Both the position numbers and the translations under genes were made by a program. A stretch of DNA of 64,000 bases from Lentzea sp. NEAU-D7 (GTDB lineage: Bacteria; Actinomycetota; Actinomycetes; Mycobacteriales; Pseudonocardiaceae): the NCBI RefSeq assembly GCF_026242055.1, contig NZ_JAPJDL010000006.1:248001-312000 (forward strand), read 5' to 3'. Under the pieces are notes generated by a model. That model saw nothing but the letters and a program-made list of their open reading frames with translations. It did no database searches and had not been told where the DNA came from. This document shows, piece after piece, positions 7,892-17,250 of the stretch (the stretch's first letter is position 1; each line of letters opens with the position of its first letter).

Positions 7892-8491
7892 ATGCCAGAG
7901 CGTGAGCGGGCGCTGCAAAGCCTGCAGAGCACCCCTCGTGACGTCGGCCCGACCGCCGACGACCTGCTCGCGCTGGTCGCACGGGGCGACGAGGCGGCGT
8001 TCGAGCGTCTCTACGACGTCGTGGCCGGCTCGGTGTTCGGGCTGATCAGGCGCGTCGTGCGGGACCAGGCGCAGTCGGAGGAGGTGTTCCAGGAGGTGAT
8101 GCTCGAGGTGTGGCGGACCGCGACCAGGTTCGACCCCGAGCGGGGCAGTGCCACCACCTGGATCCTCACGCTGACGCACCGCAGGGCCGTCGACCGCGTC
8201 CGGTCCGCCCAGGCCGCCACGCACCGCGAGGACCGCGCGGCCCGCCTCGACCCGGCCAGGCCGTTCGACGAGGTGAGCGAGCAGGTCGACGGCCGGCTCG
8301 AGCAACGTCAGGTGCGGCGCTGTCTGAGCTTCCTGACCGAGCTGCAGCGCGAGTCCGTGCTGCTCGCCTACTACCAGGGCTATTCGTATCCGGAGGTCTC
8401 GAGTCTGCTGGGCATTCCGCTCGGCACGGTCAAGACCCGCATGCGCGACGGCCTGATCCGACTGCGGGACTGCATGGGGGTGACCGGATGA
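7892..8491 (+). CDS. sigK: ECF RNA polymerase sigma factor, SigK-like
   Basis: A 199-residue ECF sigma factor. Region 2 spans about residues 25-95 (DEAAFERLYDVVAGSVFGLI, DQAQSEEVFQEVMLEVWR, TWILTLTHRRAVDRVR) and region 4 about 130-190 (ELQRESVLLAYYQGYSYPEVSSLLG, LGTVKTRMRDGLIRLRD). It follows GAGGAGAGG at good spacing. Its stop codon overlaps the start of a RskA-like zinc anti-sigma gene, and fasciclin genes with CCATCC-type promoters lie next to it. This matches the mycobacterial sigK-rskA/mpt70-mpt83 arrangement, which is the basis for the symbol. Orthology is inferred from context and should be tested by phylogeny. Confidence 0.8.
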   Translation: MPERERALQSLQSTPRDVGPTADDLLALVARGDEAAFERLYDVVAGSVFGLIRRVVRDQAQSEEVFQEVMLEVWRTATRFDPERGSATTWILTLTHRRAVDRVRSAQAATHREDRAARLDPARPFDEVSEQVDGRLEQRQVRRCLSFLTELQRESVLLAYYQGYSYPEVSSLLGIPLGTVKTRMRDGLIRLRDCMGVTG

Positions 8492-9210
8492 GGACCACAT
8501 CCGCTGATCTGCACACGCTCACCGGCGCCTACGCCGTGAACGCGTTGTCGGACTTCGAACGAGCCGCTTTCGAGGCGCACCTGACCCGCTGCGAGAGCTG
8601 CGCGGTCGAGGTCACCGAGCTCGCGGCCACGGCCGCGCGGCTGGGCGGCGCGGTCGAGCACGCACCCCCTCCCCAGCTCCGCGCCCGCGTGCTCGCGGCG
8701 GCGGCCGAGACCCGCCAGCTGTCCCCCCACGCGGCACGCGTGCCGGACCCGCGCCGCAAGCGCTGGGCGGGAGGGCTGCTCGCGGCCGCCTGCCTCGTCG
8801 CCGCGGTGTTCGTGACGGTGCAGTACTCGCAGTCCGACCAGGAACGGCAGCTGGCGCAGCTCTCCAGCGAGTACAGCCGGTTCTCCGACTTCCTGTCCAC
8901 GCCGGACGCGAAGCTGATCAACGGCAGGGCACCGAACGGCGCCACCGGTACCGCTGTCATCTCGGCCAGCCGCGACGAGGCGCTGTTCCTCGCCAAGGAC
9001 CTGCCCCAGGCACCGGACGGGCACACCTACCAGCTCTGGCTGATCGGCGCCGACGGTGACCCGAAGCCGGCCGGGCTGCTCGACTCGCGGTCGTCACCGG
9101 TCGTCGTCAACGGGCTCACCGGAGCGCAGGAGGTCGCGCTGACCGTGGAGCCGGTGGGAGGTTCGCCGGCACCCACCACGCCGGCGGTGATGGCGATGCC
9201 ACTCGCCTGA
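8488..9210 (+). CDS. rskA: RskA-like zinc-binding anti-sigma factor
   Basis: A 240-residue type II membrane protein, translationally coupled to the sigma gene through an ATGA overlap. The N-terminal anti-sigma domain has the ZAS signature (HLTRCESCAVE, HxxxCxxC), then one transmembrane helix (GLLAAACLVAAVFVTV, about 95-110) and an extracytoplasmic RskA-C domain (HTYQLWLIGADGDPKPAGL, ALTVEPVGGSPAPTTP). It should hold the sigma factor at the membrane and release it by regulated proteolysis in response to an envelope or redox signal. The adjacent membrane molybdo-oxidoreductase may report on the same stress, which is an inference. Confidence 0.85.
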   Translation: MRTTSADLHTLTGAYAVNALSDFERAAFEAHLTRCESCAVEVTELAATAARLGGAVEHAPPPQLRARVLAAAAETRQLSPHAARVPDPRRKRWAGGLLAAACLVAAVFVTVQYSQSDQERQLAQLSSEYSRFSDFLSTPDAKLINGRAPNGATGTAVISASRDEALFLAKDLPQAPDGHTYQLWLIGADGDPKPAGLLDSRSSPVVVNGLTGAQEVALTVEPVGGSPAPTTPAVMAMPLA

Positions 9211-9253
9211 TCCAGGACGGCAGCTGTCCTGGTTCCGTGCCAGCATCCCGCGC

Positions 9254-9604
9254 ATGATCGGACGCTGGCACGGCCTGGTGGTGGACTGCCCTGATCCGCG
9301 AAGCCTCGCGGAGTTCTACGAGAAGCTGCTCGGGATGGTCCGGGTGCAGGACGACGAGGAGTTCGTCGTCATCGGTGACGCCCCGGACCGTCCCGGCGTG
9401 GCGTTCGCACGGGTCGAGGGCTGGCAACCGCCGAAATGGCCGGACGAGACCGCGCACATGCACTTCGACGTGCGGGTGGACGATCTCGCCGCGGCGGGCG
9501 AGCAGGTGCGGGCCCTCGGTGCGCGCAGGCTCGAAGGCGGCGGCGAGCGGTTCCACGTCCACGCGGATCCCGCCGGCCACCCCTTCTGCCTCGTGAGCTG
9601 GTAG
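9254..9604 (+). CDS. VOC (glyoxalase/bleomycin-resistance fold) protein
   Basis: A 116-residue protein with a duplicated betaalphabetabetabeta VOC fold: GLVVDCPDPRSLAEFYEKLL is the first module, MHFDVRVDDLAAAGEQVRAL the second, and DPAGHPFCLVSW the typical C-terminus. The His/Glu positions of metal-dependent members are only partly present, so catalysis is uncertain. It stands alone 43 bp after rskA; no pathway is indicated. Confidence 0.75.
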   Translation: MIGRWHGLVVDCPDPRSLAEFYEKLLGMVRVQDDEEFVVIGDAPDRPGVAFARVEGWQPPKWPDETAHMHFDVRVDDLAAAGEQVRALGARRLEGGGERFHVHADPAGHPFCLVSW

Positions 9605-9693
9605 ACGTGCCGATGCCGGTCTGACCCGCGTGGTTGGTAACGACTTCACGGGCCGTGCATGACTTAGTCGCCGCGATCAGGCATTCTGCGCGA

Positions 9694-10677
9694 ATGGCAC
9701 TCCGGCAGGCGAGCGACTTCGCCCAGTTGTCCACCGAGATCAAGCAGGCCGGCCTGCTTGCTCGGCGGCGCGGTTACTACTTCACCCGGATCGGCGTGAA
9801 CCTCGTGGTCTACGCGGCGGCCTGGGTGGCGTTCGCGCTGCTGGGCGACTCGTGGTGGCAGCTCGCGGTCGCGGTCGTGCTGGCCGTGATGTCCACGCAG
9901 CTCGCGTTCATCGGGCACGACGCGGGCCACAAGCAGATCTTCGCCTCGAAGAAGTGGAACGAGATCACCGGCTACGCCCACAGCGGGCTGGTCGGCGTCA
10001 GCTACGAGTGGTGGGTGGGCAAGCACAGCCGCCACCACGCCAACCCGAACCACGAGGACGAGGACCCGGACGTCGACATCTCGGTGCTCGCGTTCACGCA
10101 ACGGCAGGGCGCGGCCAAGCGCGGCCCGCTGCGGTGGATCGCCTCGCACCAGGCGGTGCTGTTCTTCCCGTTGCTGCTGCTGGAAGGCTTCGCGCTGCAC
10201 TGGCACTCGATCCGGTACTCGGGCCGCGAGCGGACCGTGATGATCGCGAACGTCGTGGTGTACCTCGCGGTCGTGTTCTGGGTCCTCTCCCCCGTGTACG
10301 CCATCGCGTTCGTCCTGGTGCACCAGGCGCTGTGGGGCTTCTACATGGGATGTTCGTTCGCCCCCAACCACAAGGGCATGCCGGTGCTGTCGGCCGGGCA
10401 CTCGCTCGACTTCCTGCGCAAGCAGGTGCTGACCTCGCGCAACATCCGGGGCGGCTGGTTCGTCGACATCCTGCTCGGCGGGCTGAACTACCAGATCGAG
10501 CACCACCTGTTCCCGAGCATGCCGCGGCCGAACCTGAAGCACGCGCAGGCGATCGTGCACAAGTTCTGCGAGCAGCACGGGATTTCCTACGCCCAGTGCG
10601 GCCTGTTCCGGTCCTACGGATTCGTCCTGCAGCACCTGCACGAGGTCGCGCAGCCGATGCGCAAGGCCGCGGCCTGA
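9694..10677 (+). CDS. membrane fatty acid desaturase
   Basis: A 327-residue membrane di-iron desaturase. All three histidine boxes are visible: HDAGH (about residue 74), HSRHH (about 111) and QIEHHLFPSMP (about 268). Hydrophobic pairs lie between them (VVYAAAWVAFALLG, VVYLAVVFWVLSPVYAIAF). Members of this type desaturate acyl chains of membrane lipids using O2 and reduced ferredoxin or rubredoxin. The ATG at 9694 is chosen because it precedes the conserved region; the ribosome site is weak and an upstream GTG is possible. No electron donor is encoded beside it. Confidence 0.85.
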   Translation: MALRQASDFAQLSTEIKQAGLLARRRGYYFTRIGVNLVVYAAAWVAFALLGDSWWQLAVAVVLAVMSTQLAFIGHDAGHKQIFASKKWNEITGYAHSGLVGVSYEWWVGKHSRHHANPNHEDEDPDVDISVLAFTQRQGAAKRGPLRWIASHQAVLFFPLLLLEGFALHWHSIRYSGRERTVMIANVVVYLAVVFWVLSPVYAIAFVLVHQALWGFYMGCSFAPNHKGMPVLSAGHSLDFLRKQVLTSRNIRGGWFVDILLGGLNYQIEHHLFPSMPRPNLKHAQAIVHKFCEQHGISYAQCGLFRSYGFVLQHLHEVAQPMRKAAA

Positions 10678-10778
10678 TCCACGAATGTCCTGAAATGGAC
10701 AAAGGCTGACCAAAACGGTCGTCCGGCCCGCACGGCGCTGGTTTCCTCGGTGGAAGGACCGAACCGGGGGAACTGACC

Positions 10779-12644
10779 ATGCGAAAGCATCTGTTTGGCG
10801 TGCTCACAGCAGGTATGGCACTGGCTCTGGTCGTCGGCGGGCAGTCGGCGGCCGAGCCCGCGGCACCGACCTTCCAGCCCGACCCGATGCTGGCCTTCCT
10901 GCCGGCGGAGGCGAAGGTCGACTGGGCCGCGGTGCAGCGGAACCGGGAGGCCCGCAAGCAGTCGCGCGTGGCCGCGAAGAGCGCGGGCCAGCCGTTGGCC
11001 TACACCGAGAAGGAGACCGGGCAGGGCGCCAACGACGCGCCCTCGAAGGCCGAGCACGTGGCCGGGTTCGGGACCGGCAGGGGCAAGAACCCGAAGCTCA
11101 CGATCACCGGCGACCTCGCGGGTGACCCCACGATCCCCGTGGCGGCGCCGTTCGCCGAGACCAACGACGCCGTCCCGCTCGCGAGCGACCCCGGTGTGCC
11201 CGCCCGCGAGAGGGCCGTGCGCACCAGCGGCAAGATCGGCGACGGCCCGTACGGCAGCGGCGGCGACGGCACCGGCGACCACGACTTCTACAAGCTGTCC
11301 GGCGGTGCCGAGGGGCGGATCGTCCTCGTCGAGACGGACACGCCGACCGGTGACCTGGACACCCTGCTCGCCTCGTTCGACGCGACGGGGCGGCTCCTGG
11401 ACCAGCACGACAACCTCGCGGGCAGCACGGACAGCAGGCTGAGGGTCCCGGTGCCCGCCGGACAGGACGTCTACCTCATGGTCGCGGCGGCCGGACCCGG
11501 CGGGATCCCGGCCGACCCGATGACCCCCGGCACCGGCAAGCGCGTCCTCACCGAGGGCACCTACGACCTGACCATCGCGACCGGCGGCGGCCCCGCGGAC
11601 AGGGACTACTTCTCGGTCGACCTGAAGGCGGGTGACGTGCTGGGCGCGTCGGCGGCGGGCAAAGCGACCAGGGTCGTCGTCCACGACCCCGCCGGGCGCG
11701 AGGTCTTCGGTTCGTCGCAGGACTTCAGCTTCCTGTACGCCGAGAACTCCCCGATGCCCGCCGGTGGCAACGCCGTCGCGGACTTCGTGGCGCCGAAGGA
11801 CGGCCGCTACACCGTCGGTGCCGAGAACGGTGACGGCCGCTACGACGTCACGGTCGAGGCCTATCGCCCCGGCTCGGAGCTCAACCAGCGCCCCGAGGTG
11901 CTGACGATCTTCCTCGACTTCGACGGCGCGCGGGTCAACACCCGGATCTTCGGCGTCGACCCCTCGGCGGGCAACAAGGACCTCTCTCCGTTGAGGAAGT
12001 TCCTGCCCGGCTGGGGTCTCACCGGCGCCGACGAGAACGCCGTGATCGACGGCGTGGTCGCGACCGTCCGAGAGAACGTCGAGCACGACCTGGCCGCGAA
12101 GGGCACCAACAGGCGGTTCGCCGTGCGGATCCTGAACAGCCGCGACCACGCCGACCCGTGGGGCCAGAAGAACGTCAGCCGCGTGGTCGTCGGCGGCTCG
12201 ATCGCCGAGTCCGGCATCCCGACCGTCGGCATCGCGCAGTCGATCGACGCGGGCAACTTCGGCAAGGAGGAGACCTCGCTGGTGCTGCTCGACGTCCTCA
12301 GCGCACCCGCCTCCCAGTCGCAGACGTCGCTGAACGCCTACATCACGCCGGCCAGTGACAAGATCGCGTTCATCGGCCGGGCGATCGGCAACATCACCGC
12401 GCACGAGGCGGGGCACATGTCGGGCAGCTGGCACCAGGACCAGTTCAACGCGCTCGACGCGATCATGGACCAGGGCGGCAACCCGAAGGGCATGTTCGGC
12501 GTCGGCCCGGACGGCATCGGTGGCACGGCCGACGACGTGGACGTCGACTTCCACGAGGACGTGCTCAACCCCAACGAGGGCTTCACGGGGATCGAGGACA
12601 CCCTCAACCGCACCGCGTGGGCCTACACCCGAGGCGCCAACTGA
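10779..12644 (+). CDS. secreted zinc metalloprotease with pre-peptidase-like domains
   Basis: A 621-residue protein with a signal peptide (MRKHLFGVLTAGMALALVVGG...). The middle has two beta-rich PPC-like modules (DHDFYKLSGGAEGRIVLVET; VDLKAGDVLGASAAG). The C-terminal part has NITAHEAGHMSGSWH, a full HExxHxxGxxH zinc motif of the metzincin type, at about residue 543. An exported endopeptidase is clear; the substrate is unknown. A GGGGGAA ribosome site precedes the ATG. Confidence 0.8.
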   Translation: MRKHLFGVLTAGMALALVVGGQSAAEPAAPTFQPDPMLAFLPAEAKVDWAAVQRNREARKQSRVAAKSAGQPLAYTEKETGQGANDAPSKAEHVAGFGTGRGKNPKLTITGDLAGDPTIPVAAPFAETNDAVPLASDPGVPARERAVRTSGKIGDGPYGSGGDGTGDHDFYKLSGGAEGRIVLVETDTPTGDLDTLLASFDATGRLLDQHDNLAGSTDSRLRVPVPAGQDVYLMVAAAGPGGIPADPMTPGTGKRVLTEGTYDLTIATGGGPADRDYFSVDLKAGDVLGASAAGKATRVVVHDPAGREVFGSSQDFSFLYAENSPMPAGGNAVADFVAPKDGRYTVGAENGDGRYDVTVEAYRPGSELNQRPEVLTIFLDFDGARVNTRIFGVDPSAGNKDLSPLRKFLPGWGLTGADENAVIDGVVATVRENVEHDLAAKGTNRRFAVRILNSRDHADPWGQKNVSRVVVGGSIAESGIPTVGIAQSIDAGNFGKEETSLVLLDVLSAPASQSQTSLNAYITPASDKIAFIGRAIGNITAHEAGHMSGSWHQDQFNALDAIMDQGGNPKGMFGVGPDGIGGTADDVDVDFHEDVLNPNEGFTGIEDTLNRTAWAYTRGAN

Positions 12645-12695
12645 CGGTCCGATTCCCGCCAGAATCCTGACCGCGGTTCCAGCAGGCTGATCGGC

Positions 12696-13397
12696 ATGGG
12701 ATCACTTGAGGGGAAAGCGGCTCTCGTCACCGGCGGGAGCCGGGGCATCGGAGCCGCGGTGGCCGAGAAGCTCGCCGCACTCGGCGCGCAGGTCGCGGTC
12801 ACGTACCAGAACACCAAGCCGGACAACGGTTTCGCCATCCAGGCGGACAGCGCCGATCCGGACGCCGTCGTGGCCGCGGTCGAGGAGACCGCGGTCCACT
12901 TCGGACGGCTCGACGTGCTCGTGAACAACGCTGCGGTCTTCCGGGTCGGACCGCTGGAGGAGCTCGGCCGGGAGGAGTTCGACCTCACGATGGCCGTGAA
13001 CGTGCGCGCGCCGTACCTGGCTGCGCGTGCGGCGGCACGGCACATGGGTGAGGGTGGCCGGATCATCAGCATCGGCAGCAATGTCGCCGTGTACTCGCCG
13101 TTTCCCGGCTTCGCCCTGTACTCGGCCAGCAAGACCGCGCTGTTCGGGATGACGAAGGGCCTGGCGCGCGAACTGGGTCCGTCGGGCATCACGGTGAACG
13201 TCGTGAACCCCGGCCCGACCGACACCGACATGAACCCGGCCGACGGGCCGTTGGCGGACACGATCCGGGGTCTGACGGCGTTGGGGCGCTACGGAGAACC
13301 AGCGGAGATCGCCGCTGTCGTCGCGGCTCTGGCGGGTGAGGCCGGTGCGTACGTCACCGGCGCCATCATCAACGCGGACGGCGGTTTCACCGTCTGA
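12696..13397 (+). CDS. SDR-family oxidoreductase
   Basis: A 233-residue classical short-chain dehydrogenase/reductase. TGGSRGIG (about residues 12-19) binds the cofactor, LVNNAAVF is the NNAG-type motif, YSASK (about 147-151) holds the catalytic Tyr and Lys with the preceding IGSN serine, and NVVNPGPTDTDM is the post-catalytic loop. A short Gln/Asn-containing segment after strand 2 suggests NADP(H) use. It converges on the P450 gene, leaving 6 bp between stop codons. The substrate is unknown. Confidence 0.85.
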   Translation: MGSLEGKAALVTGGSRGIGAAVAEKLAALGAQVAVTYQNTKPDNGFAIQADSADPDAVVAAVEETAVHFGRLDVLVNNAAVFRVGPLEELGREEFDLTMAVNVRAPYLAARAAARHMGEGGRIISIGSNVAVYSPFPGFALYSASKTALFGMTKGLARELGPSGITVNVVNPGPTDTDMNPADGPLADTIRGLTALGRYGEPAEIAAVVAALAGEAGAYVTGAIINADGGFTV

Positions 13398-13403
13398 CGG
13401 GCA

Positions 13404-14600
13404 TCACGACCAGGTGACCGGCAGGGCGTGCACGCCGTAGATGTTCATGTCGGTCCTGAGCTTGACCTCACGGGCCGGCACGGCGAGTTCCAGTGACGGG
13501 AAGCGGCGCAGCAGTCCCTCGAACCCGGCGCGCATCTCGATGCGGGCCAGCTGCTGACCGAGGCACTGGTGCACGCCGTGCCCGAACGAGAGGTGGCCAC
13601 GGGCGTTGCGGTGCACGTCGAGCGTGTCGGCGTGCTCGTAACGCTCCGGATCGTGGTTGCCCGCCAACAACGACAGGATGACCGACGAACCCTTGGGGAT
13701 CGTCTCCCCGAAGAACTCGATGTCCTCGGCGGCGTACCGGAAGAAGATGTCGGCGACGGCGAGGTAGCGCAGCAGCTCCTCGACGGCGTCGGGGATCATC
13801 GCCGGGTCCGACCGCAGCGCGGCCAGCTGGTCCGGGTGCTCCAGCAGCGCGAAGGTGCCCAGCGACAACATGTTCGCGGTCGTCTCGTGGCCCGCGAGCA
13901 GCAGCAGGAACGCCATCCCGCAGAGCTCCTCGATGCTGAGGTCCTCGTCGCGGGCCAGATCGGACAGCAGGTCGTCCACCGGTTCGGCGCGCTTGCTGAC
14001 GACCAGTTCGGCCAGGTAGGTGTTCATCGCCATGTAGGCGGCCATCTTGTCCTCGAGGTTCACCTCCCTCTCCATGAACTTGGAGGAGTTGGTCTGGAAC
14101 GTGTCGCGGTCCGCGTAGGGGACACCGAGGATCTCGCAGATCACCAGTGACGGCACCGGAAGCGCGAACTCCTTGACGAGGTCGACCGGCGGCGTGAGCT
14201 CCGCCAGGGCGTCCAGCTGCCGTTCGGTGATCTCGACGATGCCCTCTTCGAGCGCCTTCATCCGCTTGACGGTGAACGCCCCGGTGAGCTTGCGGCGCAA
14301 CCGGGTGTGGTCCGGCGGGTCCATGCTGATGAACAGCCCGGGCGTCTGCGGGGACGGTTCGGTCTGCTCGGGCATGCCGGGCGTCGGGAACGGCACGTGG
14401 ATGATGCCGAGGTCCTGCCGGTTGCTGAACCTGGTGTCCGCCAGGGCCTGCCGGACGGCTTCGTAGCCGGTGATGAACCAGCCCTCGTGGCCGTCGGGGA
14501 AGAGCATCGGGCTGACCGGGCGGGTCTCGCGCGCCAGGGAGACCCGGCTGGGCGGGACGAACGGACTGACGTCGCGGTCCGTGGGAAGGCCGTGCAACAT
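13404..14600 (-). CDS. cytochrome P450
   Basis: A 398-residue soluble bacterial P450. FSFGHGVHQCLG-type heme loop (Cys ligand about residue 347), I-helix AGHETTANM (about 240) and the ExxR helix around ELLRYL are present. The ATG at 14600 has an excellent AAGGAGG ribosome site; the longer frame does not. It is the last gene of a leftward operon (RHH regulator, DUF4097, ABC ATPase, ABC permease, P450), so it may modify a compound exported by the DrrAB-like pump. Electron-transfer partners are not encoded nearby. Confidence 0.9.
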   Translation of the reverse strand: MLHGLPTDRDVSPFVPPSRVSLARETRPVSPMLFPDGHEGWFITGYEAVRQALADTRFSNRQDLGIIHVPFPTPGMPEQTEPSPQTPGLFISMDPPDHTRLRRKLTGAFTVKRMKALEEGIVEITERQLDALAELTPPVDLVKEFALPVPSLVICEILGVPYADRDTFQTNSSKFMEREVNLEDKMAAYMAMNTYLAELVVSKRAEPVDDLLSDLARDEDLSIEELCGMAFLLLLAGHETTANMLSLGTFALLEHPDQLAALRSDPAMIPDAVEELLRYLAVADIFFRYAAEDIEFFGETIPKGSSVILSLLAGNHDPERYEHADTLDVHRNARGHLSFGHGVHQCLGQQLARIEMRAGFEGLLRRFPSLELAVPAREVKLRTDMNIYGVHALPVTWS

Positions 14601-14614
14601 GGTCGGTTCCTCCT

Positions 14615-15397
14615 TCAGCGGGTGGACTCGCGGTTGAAGAGCTTCTTGGACCACAGGTAGCCGCCGATCCCGATGACGGCGCACCAGGTGAAGGCGATGT
14701 AGCCGCTGTTGCCGATCGGCGTGCCCATCAGCAGACCGCGCAGGGCGTCGATGAACGGGGTGAACGGCTGGTACTCGGCGAACCAGCGCAGCACGGTCGG
14801 CATCGAGTCGGTGGGCACGAAACCGTTGCCGAAGAACGGGAGCAGGATCAGCGGCAGGCCGACGTTGCTCGACGACTCGACGGACTTGCTGGCGAGGCCC
14901 AGCGCGGCGGACAGCCAGATCATCGCGAACGACATGGCGACCAGCAGGCCGGCCACGGTGAGCCAGCCGAGAGCGCTCGCCTGCGGCCGGAACCCGATCG
15001 CGACCGCGACACCGAAGACGAACGTCATGGCGAGGACCGTCTGCACCAGGCTGCCGATGACGTGTCCTGTCAGGACGGACACGCGGGCGATCGCCATGGT
15101 GCGGAAGCGGTCCACGATGCCCTCGGTCATGTCCATCGCGATCGAGATGCTCGTGCCCTGCACCGCCGCGGTGATCGACATGAGGATGATCGTCGGCGTG
15201 ACGTAGTTGAGGTACTCCGCGCGGCCGCCGGAGGGCCCGCCGAGCCCGGCGCCCAGCGTGCCGCCGAAGACGTAGACGAACAGCAGCAGGAAGACGACCG
15301 GCATGATCAGGAGCTGGACCGTCAGGGACGGGTAGCGGATCATTCGCCTGAGGTTGCGGCGCACCATCGTCGCCGAGTCGGTCAGGACGTAGCTCAT
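14615..15397 (-). CDS. ABC-2 type permease, DrrB-like
   Basis: A 260-residue permease with six hydrophobic segments (for example LLIMPVVFLLLFVYVFGG, VLAMTFVFGVAVAIGF, WCAVIGIGGYLW) and the ABC-2 signature region before helix 5 (LPLILLPFFGNGFVPTDSMP). This is the daunorubicin-resistance DrrB type of multidrug or lipid exporter. It overlaps the ATPase gene by ATGA. Substrate unknown; the P450 downstream suggests a small hydrophobic molecule. Confidence 0.85.
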   Translation of the reverse strand: MSYVLTDSATMVRRNLRRMIRYPSLTVQLLIMPVVFLLLFVYVFGGTLGAGLGGPSGGRAEYLNYVTPTIILMSITAAVQGTSISIAMDMTEGIVDRFRTMAIARVSVLTGHVIGSLVQTVLAMTFVFGVAVAIGFRPQASALGWLTVAGLLVAMSFAMIWLSAALGLASKSVESSSNVGLPLILLPFFGNGFVPTDSMPTVLRWFAEYQPFTPFIDALRGLLMGTPIGNSGYIAFTWCAVIGIGGYLWSKKLFNRESTR

Positions 15398-16329
15398 GAC
15401 TGGACCACCTTGTCGGGGCTGCCGGTGAGGGCGAGGAAGACGTCGTCTAGGTCGGGCGTGTGGGTGCTGAGCGAGTCGACCAGGACCGCGTTGTCGTCGA
15501 GCCGGTCGAGCAGGGCCTTGAGCGAGCGGACGCTGCCGTCGCTGGGCACGCGCAGGGCGAGCGCCTCACCGTCGCGGGAGGAGTCGCCCACGATCCGGAC
15601 GGCGGCTTCGAGGTGCCGGGGATCGGTGAACTGCAACAGGACGTGACCGCCGGGGATGCGGCGCTTGAGCTCGTCCGCCGTGCCCTCGGCGACGATCCTC
15701 CCCTGGTCCAGCACCGCGATCCGGTCGGCGAGCTCGTCGGCCTCCTCGAGGTACTGGGTGGTGAGGAAGATCGTGACGCCGCTCGCCACCAGCTGCCGCA
15801 CGATCTGCCACATCGTGCGGCGGCTGCGCGGGTCGAGGCCCGTCGTCGGCTCGTCCAGGAAGATCACCTGTGGCGAGCCGACCAGCGTCATCGCGAGGTC
15901 GAGCCGGCGCCGCATGCCGCCGGAGTAGGTCGACGCGGACTTGTCGGCCGCGTCCACCAGGTCGAACTGCTCCAGCAACTGCTCGGCCTTGCGCCTGCCG
16001 TCCACCTTGCCGAGGTGGTGCAGGTCGGCCATGAGCTTCAGGTTCTCGCGGCCGGTCATCAGGTTGTCGACGGCGGAGAACTGGCCGGTGACACCGATGG
16101 CGGCGCGGACGCCGTCCGGGTCGTCCGCCACGTCGTGACCGGCGACGGACGCGCTGCCGCCGTCCGCGCGGATGAGCGTCGAGAGGATCTTGACGGTGGT
16201 GGTCTTGCCGGCGCCGTTCGCGCCGAGCAGCGAGAAGACGGTGCCGCGCTGGACGTTCAGGTCGACGCCCTTGAGCACCTCGTTGTCGCCGTAGGAGCGG
16301 CGCAGGCCGGTTGCCTTGATCGCGTACAT
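15394..16329 (-). CDS. ABC transporter ATPase, DrrA-like
   Basis: A 311-residue ATPase. Walker A GANGAGKTTT (about residues 36-45), signature YSGGMRRRLD (about 138), Walker B VIFLDEPTTGLD (about 158) and the H-loop TTQYLEEADELADR are all intact. The C-terminal extension (LLQFTDPRHLEAAVRIV) is the DrrA-type regulatory domain. The ATG at 16329 follows GGGGAAACC; the longer upstream frame overlaps the DUF4097 gene and lacks coding character. It pairs with the permease that follows. Confidence 0.9.
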   Translation of the reverse strand: MYAIKATGLRRSYGDNEVLKGVDLNVQRGTVFSLLGANGAGKTTTVKILSTLIRADGGSASVAGHDVADDPDGVRAAIGVTGQFSAVDNLMTGRENLKLMADLHHLGKVDGRRKAEQLLEQFDLVDAADKSASTYSGGMRRRLDLAMTLVGSPQVIFLDEPTTGLDPRSRRTMWQIVRQLVASGVTIFLTTQYLEEADELADRIAVLDQGRIVAEGTADELKRRIPGGHVLLQFTDPRHLEAAVRIVGDSSRDGEALALRVPSDGSVRSLKALLDRLDDNAVLVDSLSTHTPDLDDVFLALTGSPDKVVQS

Positions 16330-16339
16330 GGTTTCCCCC

Positions 16340-17182
16340 TCAGCTGCGGCGGACGGTGATGTCGCCGAAGGACGTGTGGGCGGTGACCTTGACGGTCTCC
16401 GCGGAGTTGCCGGGGCCGTCGCTGCCCTCGAGCGTGTTGGCAACGCGGCCGAACGAGGTCTTGGCGTCGATCCACGCGGCGGTGCCCTGGGCGATCCCGA
16501 TCTCGATGCCGCCCATCGCGGTGTTGAGCGTGACGGTGTCGCGGACGACCTCGCCGACGTTGATGGATCCCATCGCGGTCCTGGCCTCCGCGGGCCCACC
16601 GGCGCGTTCGACGGTGATGTCGCCGTTGGCGGAACGCGCCTTCAGCTCGCCCTCGACCACGCCGGCGTCGATGTGGCCGTTGGAGTTCTTGGCGACCAGC
16701 GCTCCGCGGACCGTGCCGATGCGGATGTGGCCGCTGCCTGTCTTGACGTCGGCGTTGCCCTCGACCACGCCGACGGTGACCGCTCCGGCACCGGTGTCGG
16801 CCCTCAGCGGCCCGGTCCGGTCGACGTGGATGTTGCCCGCGGACAGGTCGACCTCGGTCACGCCGAGCACCCCGGAGGTGCGGACGCCGCCGGCCGACAC
16901 GTCGACGTCCACTTTGGACCCCGTGGGCAGCTCGATCACGACGTCGACCGACCTGGTCTTCTTGGAGAAGTCGAACGTCCGCTTCGGCCCGCGCACCGTC
17001 AGCGTGCCGTCGGCGTAGTCGACCTTGGTCTTCTGCGCGGCCTCGACGTCCGAGGAGTCGGCCGGGTCGGAGGGCCGCACGTCGACCTTCGTGTCGGTGC
17101 GGTCGCTCGCGGTGATCTGGACGTACCCCGCGTAGACGTCCAGCAGTACGGAAATCGGTTCTGGCGTGTCGTAAGAAGGCAT
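16340..17182 (-). CDS. DUF4097-type beta-helix protein
   Basis: A 280-residue protein made of short repeated beta strands with a G-[HDS]-I-x-[VI] rhythm (TGSGHIRIGTVRG, SNGHIDAGVVEGELKARSANGDITVE, AMGSINVGEV), typical of DUF4097/DUF4098 adhesin-like beta solenoids. No signal peptide is visible. These are often encoded beside RHH or HTH regulators and DrrAB-type ABC genes, as here, and may be associated with the transporter or envelope sensing. The ATG at 17182 has a GAGGGG ribosome site. Confidence 0.75.
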   Translation of the reverse strand: MPSYDTPEPISVLLDVYAGYVQITASDRTDTKVDVRPSDPADSSDVEAAQKTKVDYADGTLTVRGPKRTFDFSKKTRSVDVVIELPTGSKVDVDVSAGGVRTSGVLGVTEVDLSAGNIHVDRTGPLRADTGAGAVTVGVVEGNADVKTGSGHIRIGTVRGALVAKNSNGHIDAGVVEGELKARSANGDITVERAGGPAEARTAMGSINVGEVVRDTVTLNTAMGGIEIGIAQGTAAWIDAKTSFGRVANTLEGSDGPGNSAETVKVTAHTSFGDITVRRS

Positions 17183-17250
17183 GGCTGTCCCCTCAGAAGG
17201 TGTCGGTGGAACATCCCCGCAGGTCGGGGCGAAGTGGTGCGGGAGCGGTG

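Noticed and set aside
9664..12554. Long minus-strand frames opposite the desaturase and metalloprotease genes
   Set aside because: Arg/Val-rich shadow translations without motifs; the plus-strand genes carry complete catalytic motifs.
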